From: Halotalea alkalilenta DSM 17697 | Lineage (GTDB): Bacteria > Pseudomonadota > Gammaproteobacteria > Pseudomonadales > Halomonadaceae | Assembly (NCBI RefSeq): GCF_000621205.1 | Contig: NZ_JHYY01000021.1 | Span: forward strand, 1 to 64,000 | Direction: 5' to 3' | DNA length: 64,000 nucleotides | Part shown: positions 53,994-63,766 of the stretch, in pieces | Position numbering within the stretch: the stretch's first letter is position 1 | How the letters are laid out: every line of letters starts with the position of its first letter | The notes under the pieces: generated by a model | Databases searched by the model: none | What the model was told of the DNA's origin: nothing | What the model saw: the letters and a program-made list of their open reading frames with translations, nothing else | Translations under genes and position numbers: made by a program

Positions 53994-54322
53994 CGTTCTT
54001 TTTCTCCCCCACTCGTTCGACAGCCTCCTGGCGCGCCCAACGATAGCACAGCCATAAAAGCCGGCCGGACAAACGCCACATCTCAACTTTTGATCACCAC
54101 AGGAACTTTGGATCAATCGCCAGCAGAAAGCACACGACCCAGCGCAAGCCGAGCCACACCAAGGGATGAAAGGCTAAATAGCGATCAACCAAAGTCGTAT
54201 ATAGACATTCCTCCAGCCGATCGATACTGGATTCATCTCATCATTTGTTCACGCAAAGATCATATATCCGGTATCACCGGTGCAGCGCGCCCGCCAGGCG
54301 CCCCGCCACAGGAGCCAGACCC
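53994..54322. promoter_or_regulatory. divergent control region of the regulator and the kinase operon
   Basis: 329 bp with no gene. CAACTTTTGATC at 54084-54095 repeats a sequence found in the 50.1-kb divergent region (CAATCTTTTGATC, 50099-50111), and GGATCAA lies nearby at 54110. GTTCACGCAAAGATCATATA near 54247-54266 is AT-rich enough for a promoter before the kinase gene. These are candidate SorC-type operator elements, not established. Confidence 0.35.
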
Positions 54323-56062
54323 ATGACTCGTCTGTTCAATCGCCCCTCGGACTTCGCCAGCGAGCTGATCGAAGGCTTCGTCGCCGCCTATTCCGACAAG
54401 GTCCGCCAAGTTCCCGGCGGCGTAGTGCGCAATACCCGATCGAGGCCGGGTGAGGTCGCGGTGGTGATCGGCGGCGGGTCGGGGCATTACCCGGCCTTCT
54501 CCGGGCTGGTCGGCCAGGGACTCGCCCATGGCGCGGCGATGGGCAACCTGTTCGCCTCGCCCTCCGCCCGCCAGGTCTATTCCGTCTCCCGCGCCGCCGA
54601 CAACGGCGGCGGGGTGATCCTGAGCTTCGGCAACTACGCCGGCGACGTACTCCATTTCGGCATGGCCAAGGAGCGCCTCAACTCGGAAGGCATCCGCTGC
54701 GAGGTGCTGCCGGTCACCGACGACATCTCGAGTGCGCCGATCGAGGAGCGCCACAAACGGCGCGGCATCGCGGGCGACTTGACCGTGTTCAAGACCGCCG
54801 CTGCCGCCGCCGAGGCCGGCTACGACTTCGACACCACGCTCGCGGTGGCCAGGCGCGCCAATGAGCGCACCCGCTCGCTCGGCGTCGCCTTCTCCGGCTG
54901 CACGCTGCCCGGCGCCAGCCAGCCGCTGTTCGAGGTCGCCGCCAACAAGATGGCGCTCGGCATGGGTATCCATGGCGAGCCGGGCATCGAGGACTGCGAC
55001 ATCCCCACCGCCGACGAACTCGCCGAACGACTGGTCGCTACGCTGCTCGAGGAGCTGCCGGAAGGGGTCGAATCGCCCCGCGGCCAGCGCGTCACGGTGC
55101 TGCTCAATGGCCTCGGCAGCGTCAAGTACGAAGAGCTATTCGTCGTCTATCGGCGAGTTGCCCAGCTGCTCGCCGATGCCGGCATCGAGGTAATCGAACC
55201 CGAAGTCGGCGAGCTGGTCACCAGCTTCGACATGGCAGGGCTCTCCCTCACTCTTTTCTGGCTCGACGAAGAGCTGGAACGGCTATGGCGCGCACCCGCC
55301 GCGACGCCAGCGTTTCGCAAGGGCGAGATCACCCTCGCCGAACCGCTCGAGGCGACCGAGCTCGAAATTCCCGACCTCGACGTGGTTACCCCAGCCTCCG
55401 GCGAATCGCGCCGCGCCGCCGCCTGCGTGCTCACCGCCCTGGAGGCGGCCGAGCGAGTGGTGCTCGCCAACGTCGAGAGGCTCGGCCGGATCGATGCGAT
55501 CGCCGGCGACGGCGACCACGGCATCGGTATGGAGCGCGGCGTAAAAGCCGCGGTGGAAAAGGCGCGCGAGCTCGAAGCCCGCGATGCCGGCGCCGGCACC
55601 CTCTTGACCCGTGCCGCCGATGCCTGGGCCGATCGTGCCGGCGGCACCTCAGGCGCGCTGTGGGGGGTAGCGCTGGGCGCGCTGGGCACCGCGATCGGCG
55701 ACGAGCACGCCCCCGACGCCAAACGCGTCAGCGAAGGCGTACGCCGGGCGCTGGAGGGCATCATCCACTTCGGCAAAGCCTCTCCCGGCGACAAGACCAT
55801 GGTCGACGCGCTGATCCCCTTCCACCAGACCCTCGAACGCGAGGTCGAAGGCGGCGCCGAGCTTGCCCAGGCCTGGCGCAAGGCGGCCGAGGCCGCGCAT
55901 CGAGCCGCTGAGGAAAGCGCTCACCTGGTACCCAAGATCGGCCGCGCCCGCCCCCTGGCGGAGAAGAGCGTCGGCACCCCTGATCCCGGCGCGATCTCGC
56001 TGGCGCTGATCGTCGCCGCAGTCGGCGAAGTGATCAGCAAAGGCACTCCCGTTACCGCATGA
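54323..56062 (+). CDS. single-chain dihydroxyacetone-kinase-family kinase (DhaK-DhaL), probable erythrulose kinase
   Basis: A 579-residue ATP-dependent kinase fusing DhaK (about 1-330) and DhaL (about 375-579). In DhaK the substrate-anchoring His is in [13 protein letters not shown] (about 217). DhaL has the ATP/Mg site [12 protein letters not shown] (about 394), [13 protein letters not shown] and [11 protein letters not shown]. Families LerK/DerK (L-/D-erythrulose kinase) and glycerone kinase share this plan. Its partners, an RpiB-like and a TIM-like gene, favour erythrulose over dihydroxyacetone. AGGAG before the ATG at 54323. Confidence 0.85.
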   Translation: MTRLFNRPSDFASELIEGFVAAYSDKVRQVPGGVVRNTRSRPGEVAVVIGGGSGHYPAFSGLVGQGLAHGAAMGNLFASPSARQVYSVSRAADNGGGVILSFGNYAGDVLHFGMAKERLNSEGIRCEVLPVTDDISSAPIEERHKRRGIAGDLTVFKTAAAAAEAGYDFDTTLAVARRANERTRSLGVAFSGCTLPGASQPLFEVAANKMALGMGIHGEPGIEDCDIPTADELAERLVATLLEELPEGVESPRGQRVTVLLNGLGSVKYEELFVVYRRVAQLLADAGIEVIEPEVGELVTSFDMAGLSLTLFWLDEELERLWRAPAATPAFRKGEITLAEPLEATELEIPDLDVVTPASGESRRAAACVLTALEAAERVVLANVERLGRIDAIAGDGDHGIGMERGVKAAVEKARELEARDAGAGTLLTRAADAWADRAGGTSGALWGVALGALGTAIGDEHAPDAKRVSEGVRRALEGIIHFGKASPGDKTMVDALIPFHQTLEREVEGGAELAQAWRKAAEAAHRAAEESAHLVPKIGRARPLAEKSVGTPDPGAISLALIVAAVGEVISKGTPVTA

Positions 56063-56079
56063 CCCAAGGACTCCTGAAC

Positions 56080-56565
56080 ATGACCGACAAACTGCGCATC
56101 ATCATCGGTTCCGACGACGCCGGCTACGAATACAAAGAAGCGCTCAAGGCGGACCTGCTCGAAAGCCCGCTGGTCGCCTCGGTCGAGGATGTCGGCGTCG
56201 ATGCCGACTGCTCCATCGCCTATCCGCACGTCGCGATCAGCGCAGCGGAAAAGGTCAGCGCCGGCGAAGCGGACCGGGCGCTACTGATCTGCGGCACCGG
56301 GCTGGGCGTTGCGATCTCGGCCAACAAGGTGCCGGGCATCCGCGCGGTGACCGCCCACGACGGCTTCTCCGTCGAGCGGGCGATTCTCAGCAACAATGCC
56401 CAGGTGCTCTGCATGGGCCAGCGGGTGGTCGGGCTCGAGCTCGCACGGCGGCTGGCGCGCGAATGGCTGACCTATCGCTTCGATGAGAGCTCCGCCTCGG
56501 CGGCCAAGGTCCAGGCGCTGAGCGACTACGAAGCCACGCACGCCGAGGCCGAGAAACATTCATGA
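56080..56565 (+). CDS. RpiB/LacAB-family isomerase, probable erythrulose-4-phosphate isomerase (EryI/DerI-like)
   Basis: A 161-residue RpiB-fold isomerase. The N-terminal motif is [13 protein letters not shown], with Asp where ribose-5-phosphate isomerase B usually has His (GSDHAG). The catalytic Cys is kept in [20 protein letters not shown] (about 72). Tetrulose-phosphate members EryI and DerI convert D-erythrulose-4-phosphate to D-erythrose-4-phosphate. I use the ATG at 56080, nine bases after AAGGA; an ATG at 56059 overlaps the kinase stop but has no good site. Its stop overlaps the TIM-like start. Confidence 0.82.
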   Translation: MTDKLRIIIGSDDAGYEYKEALKADLLESPLVASVEDVGVDADCSIAYPHVAISAAEKVSAGEADRALLICGTGLGVAISANKVPGIRAVTAHDGFSVERAILSNNAQVLCMGQRVVGLELARRLAREWLTYRFDESSASAAKVQALSDYEATHAEAEKHS

Positions 56566-57323
56566 GCGCAGCGCCCATCATTCTCGGCATGAGCCTCAAG
56601 ATGTACTTCGGCCAGCGCCGCACGCTCGACTGGTGCCGAGAAGTGGCGAGCACGATCGCCCGCCACCCGGCTGTCCTCGAAGGCCGGGTCGAGCTGTTCC
56701 TGCTGCCCAGCTTTCCGCTGATCGCCCCCGCGCAGGAGATCTTCTCCACCACCCCGATGCGCATCGGTGCCCAGGACCTGCACTGGGAGGATCAGGGCGC
56801 CTTCACCGGCGAAGTCAGCGGCGCCCTGCTGGCGGAAATGGGCGCGCGCTATGCCGAAATCGGCCATGCCGAGCGTCGTCGCCTGTTCGGCGAGACCGAC
56901 GAGACGGTGGCATTGAAAACCGCGGCTGCGCTGCGCAACGGCCTGACCCCGGTGCTCTGCGTCGGTGAAACGCACCAAGGCAGCGCCGGGGAAGCCGCGC
57001 AGGCATGCCTCGCTCAGCTGGAGAGCGCGCTCACTGAAGCGCAGCGCCAGGGCCTGAGCGGCGAAGTGATCCTCGCCTATGAGCCCGTATGGGCGATAGG
57101 CGCAGCCGAATCGGCCACCCCGGCATTCATCGCCGAGGTCTGCGATCTGCTGCGCGCCGGAATCTCGAATGCGGGCCACCGTGCCAGGATCATCTATGGC
57201 GGCAGTGCCGGGCCGGGCCTGCTGTCGCGCATCCAGGACAGCGCAGATGGCCTGTTCCTCGGCCGCTTCGCCCACGATCCACGCGCCTTCGCCAGCATCC
57301 TCGATGAGGTCCAGCTGCGCTGA
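56562..57323 (+). CDS. divergent triosephosphate-isomerase-family protein (EryH/LerI-like)
   Basis: A 253-residue TIM-family protein. Catalytic Lys is in [10 protein letters not shown] (canonical NWKMN has Asn where this has Ser), His is in [12 protein letters not shown] (canonical GHSERR has Ser), and Glu in [12 protein letters not shown] is intact. The same changes occur in the TpiA2/EryH type that isomerises L-erythrulose-1-phosphate to D-erythrulose-4-phosphate. It is the third gene of the kinase operon, overlapping the RpiB-like gene by four bases. A housekeeping tpiA is not in the window and is presumably elsewhere. Confidence 0.82.
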   Translation: MSAAPIILGMSLKMYFGQRRTLDWCREVASTIARHPAVLEGRVELFLLPSFPLIAPAQEIFSTTPMRIGAQDLHWEDQGAFTGEVSGALLAEMGARYAEIGHAERRRLFGETDETVALKTAAALRNGLTPVLCVGETHQGSAGEAAQACLAQLESALTEAQRQGLSGEVILAYEPVWAIGAAESATPAFIAEVCDLLRAGISNAGHRARIIYGGSAGPGLLSRIQDSADGLFLGRFAHDPRAFASILDEVQLR

Positions 57324-57654
57324 GGCCTTTCCCGCCCCTTCTGCACGCGGCGGGAAAAGGCTCGCGGCAGCACGGCAGTGAAAATCATTATCACGGCTAT
57401 CCAGCCGTGGGAATGGACACTATCCTGTGACGATGAGCCGTGGCCGTGTCGCGACAACCGCCAACGCCCGTAGTATGGCGCCCGCGCCGCGACAAGCCGC
57501 CGCCCGTCATCGATGGCGCGCGACGAGCGCGGGCGACCACGGGATAACCACCGATGGCGCTGCGTCGCAAAATTGCGTAGCTTTCCTACATTCCGGTCGG
57601 TCAGGCCGATCGCATCCTCGACACTCACAGTGAACCTCAGGAGCCTCTAACGTC
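57324..57654. other. 331-bp gap between the kinase operon and tkt
   Basis: Starts with an imperfect hairpin, CCTTTCCCGCC (57326-57336) and GGCGGGAAAAGG (57349-57360), likely ending the kinase operon, then a perfect one, CACGGCT-ATCC-AGCCGTG (57392-57409). The rest presumably holds the tkt promoter; I cannot place it. GAAAATCATTATC at 57380-57392 resembles a Fur half-site only. Confidence 0.45.
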
Positions 57655-59646
57655 ATGCCGTCACGTCGTCAGCTCGCCAACGCGATTCGCGCCCTCTCCA
57701 TGGATGCCGTCCAGAAGGCCAACTCAGGTCACCCGGGCATGCCGATGGGGATGGCGGACATCGCAGAGGTACTATGGAGAGGCCACCTCAAGCACAACCC
57801 GAACAACCCGGACTGGCAGGATCGCGACCGCTTCATCCTCTCCAACGGTCACGGTTCGATGCTGCACTACTCGCTGCTCCATCTCACCGGCTACGACCTG
57901 CCGATGAAGGAGCTCGAGAACTTCCGCCAACTCGGATCGAAGACTCCCGGACACCCGGAGCACGGCTACACCGCCGGCATCGAGACCACCACCGGCCCGC
58001 TCGGCCAGGGCCTGGCCAACGGCGTCGGCATGGCGATCGCCGAGCGCACCCTCGCCGCCCAGTTCAACCGCGGCGACCACAAAGTGGTCGACCACCGGGT
58101 CTGGGTCTTCGCCGGCGACGGCTGCCTGATGGAGGGCATCAGCCACGAGGCCTGCTCGCTGGCCGGCACCCTCGGCCTCGGCAACCTGGTGGTGTTCTAC
58201 GATGACAACGGCATCTCGATCGATGGCGAGGTCGAAGGCTGGTTCACCGACGATACCGCCAAGCGCTTCGAAGCCTACGACTGGAACGTGATCGGCCCGA
58301 TCGACGGCCACGACGCCGAACAGATCGATGCGGCGATCAACCAGGCCAAGCAGGTCGACGACAAGCCTTCGATCATCATCTGCAAGACCGTGATCGGCTT
58401 CGGCTCACCGAACAAGGCCGGCAAGGAAGAGAGCCACGGCGCCGCCCTCGGCGACGACGAAGTCGCCCTGGCACGCAAGGAGCTCGGCTGGGACTACCCG
58501 CCGTTCGTCATCCCGCAGGAGATCTACGACGCTTGGGACGCCCGCGAAAAGGGCGCCCAGCTCGAAGCCGAGCACGACAAGGTACTCAGCGCCTACGCCG
58601 AGGCCTATCCGGAGCTGGCCAAGGAGCTCGAGCGCCGCTATTCCGGTGCGCTGCCGGCCGCGTTCGATCCCGACAAGCTGATCCGTGAGGCACAGGAAAA
58701 AGGCGAGAAGATCGCTTCGCGCAAGGCCTCGCAGAACGTGCTCAACGAGCTCGGCCCGATCTTCCCGGAGCTCTTCGGCGGCAGCGCGGACCTCGCGCCT
58801 TCGAACCTGACGATCTGGAAAGGCGTCGAGCCGATCAGCAAGACCGACTTCGGCGGCGCCTACCTGCACTACGGGGTGCGCGAGTTCGGCATGGGGGCGA
58901 TCGCCAACGGCATCGCTACCCACGGCGGCTTCATTCCCTACGACGCCACCTTCCTGGTGTTCGTCGAGTACATGTTCAATGCCGTGCGCATGTCCGCGCT
59001 GTCGCACACCCGTATCGTCCATGTCTTCACCCATGATTCGATCGGCCTTGGCGAGGATGGCCCGACCCACCAGCCGATCGAGCAGCTCGAGGCGCTGCGC
59101 GCGCTGCCCGGCCTGCATACCTGGCGCCCGTCCGACTCGGTCGAGACCGCGGTGGCCTGGGTCGAAGGGATCAAGCGTGAGAAGGGCCCGACCGCTCTGG
59201 CCCTCTCCCGCCAGGGCCTGCCAGTGCAACCGCGCAGCGAAGCCCAGCTCGCCGCGATCAAACGCGGCGGCTATGTGCTGCGCGACAGTGAAGGCACCCC
59301 CGAGCTGATTCTCATCGCCACCGGTTCCGAAGTCGGCCTCGCGGTCGACGCGGCCAAGGTGCTAGAAGAGAAGGGTCGCAAGGTCCGCGTAGTGTCGATG
59401 CCCTGCACCAGCATGTTCGACGAGCAGGACGCCGAATACCGCGAATCGGTGCTGCCGCGCGCGGTGATCAAGCGGGTCGCGGTCGAGGCCGCCTCGGTCA
59501 ACGGCTGGTACAAGTATGTCGGCCTCGACGGCAATATCCTCGGCATGCACAGCTATGGCGAGTCGGGCAAGGCCGAGGATCTGTTCAAGCACTTCGGCTT
59601 CACCGTCGAGAACCTGGTGAAGATCGCCGAAGAGACGCTGGGCTGA
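57655..59646 (+). CDS. tkt: transketolase
   Basis: A 663-residue thiamine-diphosphate enzyme of the pentose phosphate pathway, moving two-carbon units between sugar phosphates including erythrose-4-phosphate. Signatures: [20 protein letters not shown] (residues 22-41), the ThDP motif [20 protein letters not shown] (about 156) and [20 protein letters not shown] (about 460). Start ATG at 57655 is the family start. It lies just after the erythrulose-kinase operon, but a hairpin and 331 bp separate them, so co-transcription is doubtful. A 14-bp hairpin terminator follows. Confidence 0.96.
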   Translation: MPSRRQLANAIRALSMDAVQKANSGHPGMPMGMADIAEVLWRGHLKHNPNNPDWQDRDRFILSNGHGSMLHYSLLHLTGYDLPMKELENFRQLGSKTPGHPEHGYTAGIETTTGPLGQGLANGVGMAIAERTLAAQFNRGDHKVVDHRVWVFAGDGCLMEGISHEACSLAGTLGLGNLVVFYDDNGISIDGEVEGWFTDDTAKRFEAYDWNVIGPIDGHDAEQIDAAINQAKQVDDKPSIIICKTVIGFGSPNKAGKEESHGAALGDDEVALARKELGWDYPPFVIPQEIYDAWDAREKGAQLEAEHDKVLSAYAEAYPELAKELERRYSGALPAAFDPDKLIREAQEKGEKIASRKASQNVLNELGPIFPELFGGSADLAPSNLTIWKGVEPISKTDFGGAYLHYGVREFGMGAIANGIATHGGFIPYDATFLVFVEYMFNAVRMSALSHTRIVHVFTHDSIGLGEDGPTHQPIEQLEALRALPGLHTWRPSDSVETAVAWVEGIKREKGPTALALSRQGLPVQPRSEAQLAAIKRGGYVLRDSEGTPELILIATGSEVGLAVDAAKVLEEKGRKVRVVSMPCTSMFDEQDAEYRESVLPRAVIKRVAVEAASVNGWYKYVGLDGNILGMHSYGESGKAEDLFKHFGFTVENLVKIAEETLG

Positions 59647-59674
59647 TCCAAGCGTCGGACGCACCCACGGGCTC

Positions 59675-59714
59675 ACGCCCGCCCCGGCGACCTATCCCGC
59701 CGGGGCGGGCGTCT
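59675..59714 (+). terminator. terminator of tkt
   Basis: ACGCCCGCCCCGGC (59675-59688) and GCCGGGGCGGGCGT (59699-59712) form a perfect 14-bp stem with a 10-base loop, 29 bp after the stop. The following sequence is CTTC, so the U-run is short. Confidence 0.65.
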
Positions 59715-59783
59715 TCGCCAACAGGGCCTGCGCCCAAGCATGGCCGAGACATTCCATATTCCATTTTTTCCGTTCTAAATCAT

Positions 59784-59845
59784 CGGGTTGGTAATATTAC
59801 GCATATTGCCAACCCGCTGTGTTTCAGCGATATTCCTTACCAACC
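59784..59845 (+). promoter_or_regulatory. pgk leader with mutually exclusive hairpins
   Basis: CGGGTTGGTAATAT (59784-59797) pairs with ATATTGCCAACCCG (59803-59816), 13 of 14 positions, loop TACGC. The same left arm, GGTTGGTAA (59786-59794), is also perfectly complementary to TTACCAACC (59837-59845), which ends three bases before the CAGGAG ribosome-binding site of pgk. Two alternative structures are therefore possible; the palindrome might instead be a protein operator. Confidence 0.5.
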
Positions 59846-59860
59846 TCCAGGAGCTGCCGC

Positions 59861-61027
59861 ATGAACGTGCGCAAGATGGGTGAGCTTGATCTCAAGGGCA
59901 AACGAGTTCTGATCCGCGAAGATCTGAATGTACCGATCAAGGAAGGCCGCGTGACCTCCGACGCACGCATCCGTGCCTGCCTGCCGACGATCAAGGCGGC
60001 GGTGGAAGCCGGTGCCAAGGTGATGCTGATGAGCCACCTCGGCCGTCCCACCGAGGGAGAGCCTGACGACGAGTTCTCACTCGCGCCGGTGGCCAGCCGT
60101 CTCAGCGACCTGCTCGGACAGAGCGTGCGCTTGGAGAAGGACTACCTCGAAGGACTGCCGGCGCTCGACGACGGCGAAGTGGTGCTGCTCGAGAACGTGC
60201 GCTTCAACAAGGGCGAGAAGAAGGACGACGAGACGCTGGCCCGCGCCTACGCGAACCTCTGCGATGTGTTCGTGATGGATGCCTTCGGTACCGCCCACCG
60301 CGCCCAGGCCTCGACCCACGGCGTCGCTCGCTTCGCTCCTCAAGCCTGCGCGGGTCCCCTGCTCGCTTCCGAGCTCGAGGCACTGCACAAGGCGCTGGCC
60401 GAGCCGAAGCGGCCGATGCTGGCGATCGTCGGTGGCTCCAAGGTGTCGACCAAGCTCGAAGTGCTCAATGCGCTGTCGGAAAAATGCGACAAGCTCATCG
60501 TCGGTGGCGGGATCGCCAATACCTTCATCGCCGCCGCCGGCCACTCGGTGGGCAAGTCGCTCTATGAAGCCGACCTGGTCGCGCAGGCCAAGGCGCTGAT
60601 GGACAAGGTCGAGGTACCGATCCCGGTCGACGTCGTGGTCGCCACCGAGTTCTCCGAGGGCGCCAAGGCGACGGTCAAGCCGGTCGACCAGGTGCTCGAC
60701 GACGAGATGATCCTCGATGTCGGACCGAAGACCGCGGCGACCTTCGCCGCCAGCCTGAAGGCGGCGGGCACGATCCTCTGGAACGGTCCGGTCGGAGTGT
60801 TCGAGATCGATCAGTTCGGCGAGGGCACCAAGGCGCTCGCCGAGGCGATCGCGGCAAGCGATGCGTTTTCGATCGCCGGCGGCGGCGACACCCTGGCGGC
60901 GATCGACAAGTACGGGATCAGTGAACAGGTCTCCTATATCTCCACCGGCGGCGGTGCCTTCCTCGAGTACGTCGAAGGCAAGCAGCTGCCGGCGGTGACT
61001 GCCCTGGAAGCGGCGGCCAAGCGCTGA
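59861..61027 (+). CDS. pgk: phosphoglycerate kinase
   Basis: A 388-residue cytosolic Pgk interconverting 1,3-bisphosphoglycerate and 3-phosphoglycerate. [20 protein letters not shown] and [11 protein letters not shown] open the N-domain; [20 protein letters not shown] and [20 protein letters not shown] belong to the C-domain; [15 protein letters not shown] is the nucleotide loop. ATG at 59861 after CAGGAG. In many gammaproteobacteria epd (erythrose-4-phosphate dehydrogenase) lies between tkt and pgk; it is absent here. Confidence 0.97.
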   Translation: MNVRKMGELDLKGKRVLIREDLNVPIKEGRVTSDARIRACLPTIKAAVEAGAKVMLMSHLGRPTEGEPDDEFSLAPVASRLSDLLGQSVRLEKDYLEGLPALDDGEVVLLENVRFNKGEKKDDETLARAYANLCDVFVMDAFGTAHRAQASTHGVARFAPQACAGPLLASELEALHKALAEPKRPMLAIVGGSKVSTKLEVLNALSEKCDKLIVGGGIANTFIAAAGHSVGKSLYEADLVAQAKALMDKVEVPIPVDVVVATEFSEGAKATVKPVDQVLDDEMILDVGPKTAATFAASLKAAGTILWNGPVGVFEIDQFGEGTKALAEAIAASDAFSIAGGGDTLAAIDKYGISEQVSYISTGGGAFLEYVEGKQLPAVTALEAAAKR

Positions 61028-61162
61028 GCCCAGGGTTTACCCCTCGCGGGTGAGGCCGGAGGCGGCGTGGGTCGCGCCGGCATGCGACGATAAGCTGAAT
61101 CGAAAGAGCACAGGCCACACGCCGCGACATCCGAGCGCGGCGGTAGGCGTCGAGAGAGAACC

Positions 61163-61182
61163 GGGGCGCCCGCGGGCGCCCC
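61163..61182. repeat. perfect 20-bp GC palindrome upstream of fba
   Basis: GGGGCGCCCG / CGGGCGCCCC, a perfect 20-bp palindrome within the 178-bp pgk-fba gap and 23 bp before the fba start. It may form a hairpin or a protein site; nothing else supports a function. Confidence 0.55.
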
Positions 61183-61205
61183 ACCCACCGAGAGGTCATC
61201 CCCTC

Positions 61206-62270
61206 ATGGCACTGATCAGCATGCGGCAGCTGTTGGACCACGCTGCGGAGCACGGGTACGGAGTGCCTGCGTTCAACGTCAACAACCTCGAGCAGATGCG
61301 GGCGATCATGGAGGCCGCCGACGCCACCGATTCGCCGGTGATCGTCCAGGCCTCGGCGGGAGCGCGCAAGTACGCTGGCGCCCCTTTCCTGCGCCACCTG
61401 ATCCTCGCCGCGGTCGAGGAGTTCCCGCACATCCCGGTGGTGATGCACCAGGACCACGGCACCAGCCCGGCGGTGTGCCAGCGCTCGATCCAGCTCGGTT
61501 TCTCATCGGTGATGATGGACGGCTCGCTCGGCGAGGATGGCAAGACCCCGACCGACTACGACTACAACGTCGACGTCACCCGCCGTACCGTCGAGATGGC
61601 GCATGCCTGCGGCGTCTCGGTCGAGGGTGAACTCGGCTGCCTCGGCTCGCTCGAAACCGGCATGGCCGGTGAAGAGGATGGCATCGGCGCAGAAGGCGTG
61701 CTCGATCACAGCCAGCTGCTCACCGATCCCGAAGAGGCCGCCGACTTCGTTCGCGCGACGCAGGTCGACGCCCTGGCGATCGCCATCGGCACCTCCCATG
61801 GCGCCTACAAGTTCACCCGCCCGCCGACCGGCGACACGCTGTCGATCCAGCGGATCAAGGAGATCCATGCCAGGCTCCCCGATACCCATCTGGTGATGCA
61901 CGGCTCCTCCTCGGTACCGCAGGAGTGGCTCGAGGTGATCAACCGCTTCGGTGGCGAGATCGACGAGACCTACGGCGTACCGGTCGAAGAGATCGTCGAG
62001 GGCATAAAGCACGGCGTGCGCAAGGTCAACATCGACACCGATCTCAGGCTCGCCTCGACCGGTGCGATCCGCCGCTTCATGGCCGAGCACCCGAGCGAAT
62101 TCGACCCGCGCAAGTACCTAGCCGAGACGGTCAAGGCGATGCGCGACATCGCCGCCGCTCGCTACGAGGCCTTCGGCACCGCTGGCCAGGCGGCGAAGAT
62201 CAAGGCGATCAGCCTCGAGAAGATGGCGCAGCGCTACATGAGCGGCGAGCTGCGTCCCAACCTCTACTAG
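61206..62270 (+). CDS. fba: class II fructose-bisphosphate aldolase (Calvin-subtype)
   Basis: A 354-residue zinc-dependent aldolase. The N-terminal [20 protein letters not shown] and [20 protein letters not shown] are family-typical. Zinc and catalytic residues lie in [20 protein letters not shown] (about 80), [11 protein letters not shown] (about 138) and [17 protein letters not shown] (about 230). It joins dihydroxyacetone phosphate and glyceraldehyde-3-phosphate and is the last gene of the tkt-pgk-fba set. ATG at 61206 is the usual start. Confidence 0.96.
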   Translation: MALISMRQLLDHAAEHGYGVPAFNVNNLEQMRAIMEAADATDSPVIVQASAGARKYAGAPFLRHLILAAVEEFPHIPVVMHQDHGTSPAVCQRSIQLGFSSVMMDGSLGEDGKTPTDYDYNVDVTRRTVEMAHACGVSVEGELGCLGSLETGMAGEEDGIGAEGVLDHSQLLTDPEEAADFVRATQVDALAIAIGTSHGAYKFTRPPTGDTLSIQRIKEIHARLPDTHLVMHGSSSVPQEWLEVINRFGGEIDETYGVPVEEIVEGIKHGVRKVNIDTDLRLASTGAIRRFMAEHPSEFDPRKYLAETVKAMRDIAAARYEAFGTAGQAAKIKAISLEKMAQRYMSGELRPNLY

Positions 62271-62298
62271 CCCTGCGACGCATGCCGGGTCCCTTCGA

Positions 62299-62325
62299 AC
62301 GCCTCGCTGCCAGCGAGGCGTTTTT
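62299..62325 (+). terminator. intrinsic terminator of fba
   Basis: ACGCCTCGCT (62299-62308), loop GCC, AGCGAGGCGT (62312-62321), then T-run to 62325; 28 bp after the fba stop. Confidence 0.92.
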
Positions 62326-62455
62326 CCATCCGTTGCGCCCACCGGCTGCGGACGAGCTCGAGCGTCGCTTGGGATGGTGCAACCGACGCGCTACCCTGAC
62401 GGGATGAGGTGCCGAACGGCGGCGCCTTCTACGATTCCACTGCCAAGGACCCTTC

Positions 62456-62899
62456 ATGACGATTCGACGCGCGCAACTAGATGATGTCGACCTCCTCGCC
62501 CCGCTGCTCGACGCCTATCGTCAGAGCCTCGGCCAGTCGATCGACCTTACGCTGGCGAGGAATTTCCTCAAGGCGCGCCTGATCCAGGACGAAGCGGTAC
62601 TGTTCATCGCCCTCGACACCAGTGGCACCGGCGTCGGCTTCGTCCAGCTGTTCCCTTCATTCTCCGCCATTGCAGCCTCCAGGACCTGGATCCTCAACGA
62701 TCTCTACGTCACCCCGGAGGCCCGTCGCTATGGGCTCGGCCGCGAGCTGACCCAGGCCGCCGCGCGCTTCGCCAAGGAGCAGCACGCCACCTCGCTGCAG
62801 CTGACCATCTTCGACGAAAACGCCGACGCCCAAGCGTTCTACGAGTCGCTCGGTTGGAAGCGCCAGCGCAAGCACGTCCTCTACGAACTCCAGCTCTGA
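62456..62899 (+). CDS. GNAT-family N-acetyltransferase
   Basis: A 147-residue GNAT acetyltransferase using acetyl-CoA. The fold runs from MTIRRAQLDDVDLLAPLLDA to LGWKRQRKHVLYELQL. The acetyl-CoA loop is around TPEARRYGLGRELTQAAARF (about 88), a variant of Q/RxxGxG/A. Acceptor unknown. It lies alone between the fba terminator and the convergent PAP2 gene. Confidence 0.85.
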   Translation: MTIRRAQLDDVDLLAPLLDAYRQSLGQSIDLTLARNFLKARLIQDEAVLFIALDTSGTGVGFVQLFPSFSAIAASRTWILNDLYVTPEARRYGLGRELTQAAARFAKEQHATSLQLTIFDENADAQAFYESLGWKRQRKHVLYELQL

Positions 62900-62911
62900 G
62901 ACTCATCCAGC

Positions 62912-63622
62912 TCAAGAGAGCGACCACATGACCTCGTAGAGTGTGCGCAGGATCTTACGCGGCTCATCCATCATCGTGGTGACCTGGTACGAGGCGACGA
63001 AAGCCAGCGTATAAAACAAAGGGGCTTGTCTTTCTTCGAGCCGCTGAACGATACGATGCAGCCAACACACCAAAGGCCTGCCCCATGTACTGACCAGCAG
63101 GGTGGCGATCACACCGATGAAAGCGCCCGCCAGTACGTCCGATGCATAGTGATATCCAGCATAAATGCGCGGAAAGGTGCTGACGATCGCCGCCCATGAA
63201 AGACAGAAGATGCCGAGTGGGCGAGAAAACAGGAATACGGCGGCTGCCAAGGCGAAGGCCAACGCGGCGTGATCGCTTGGGAATGAACTCCAGTTCTCCA
63301 ATGCCTGCAGATCGACGCCGTAGGGCGCTACGTAATCGGGGTTCTCCGCGTGCATCGGCCGCGGTCGATTCGAAAAGACGCTTTGAATCAACCTGGCCAC
63401 TACCGTGGCCAGTACAGCGCCGAGCCCGGCATTGAGGACGATCCGCCTCGCCTTTTCCGTATCGGACTTCGAGAACCAGGCATACCAAAGCAAACATACG
63501 ATCGGCAGCATTTTGATGCTATTGGATTTCGTCGTTCCCACGATGATCAAATCGATGATTTCCCAACGGCTCGCGACGATGCTCGTCAGTTTCAGCACGG
63601 TAGAATCCAGCGCCTGCATCAT
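62912..63622 (-). CDS. PAP2-superfamily membrane phosphatase
   Basis: A 236-residue integral membrane protein with five or six helices. The three PAP2 catalytic stretches are present: the K-x6-RP element as FSNRPRPMHAE (about 86), FPSDHAALAFA (about 113) and YAGYHYASDVLAG (about 154), giving Arg, His and His-Asp. Such enzymes dephosphorylate phosphatidate, undecaprenyl pyrophosphate or LPS lipids at the membrane. Two adjacent ATGs (63622, 63619) are possible starts. Expression and substrate are not evident. Confidence 0.82.
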   Translation of the reverse strand: MMQALDSTVLKLTSIVASRWEIIDLIIVGTTKSNSIKMLPIVCLLWYAWFSKSDTEKARRIVLNAGLGAVLATVVARLIQSVFSNRPRPMHAENPDYVAPYGVDLQALENWSSFPSDHAALAFALAAAVFLFSRPLGIFCLSWAAIVSTFPRIYAGYHYASDVLAGAFIGVIATLLVSTWGRPLVCWLHRIVQRLEERQAPLFYTLAFVASYQVTTMMDEPRKILRTLYEVMWSLS

Positions 63623-63766
63623 CCCCCATCCCCCTGAATTTTTATTTTTTTCAACCGATGAAGCTCTCCAATACAGCTGACATCCATCGGGGGAACATCG
63701 GCCCTTTCAGGATGAGAAAGGACGCATCAGATCGAAATAGTCTCTCATGAAAAATTTCTGAAACAT

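Noticed and set aside
57380-57392. Fur box before tkt
   Set aside because: Only one half-site (ATCATTATC) is convincing; the other arm is missing.
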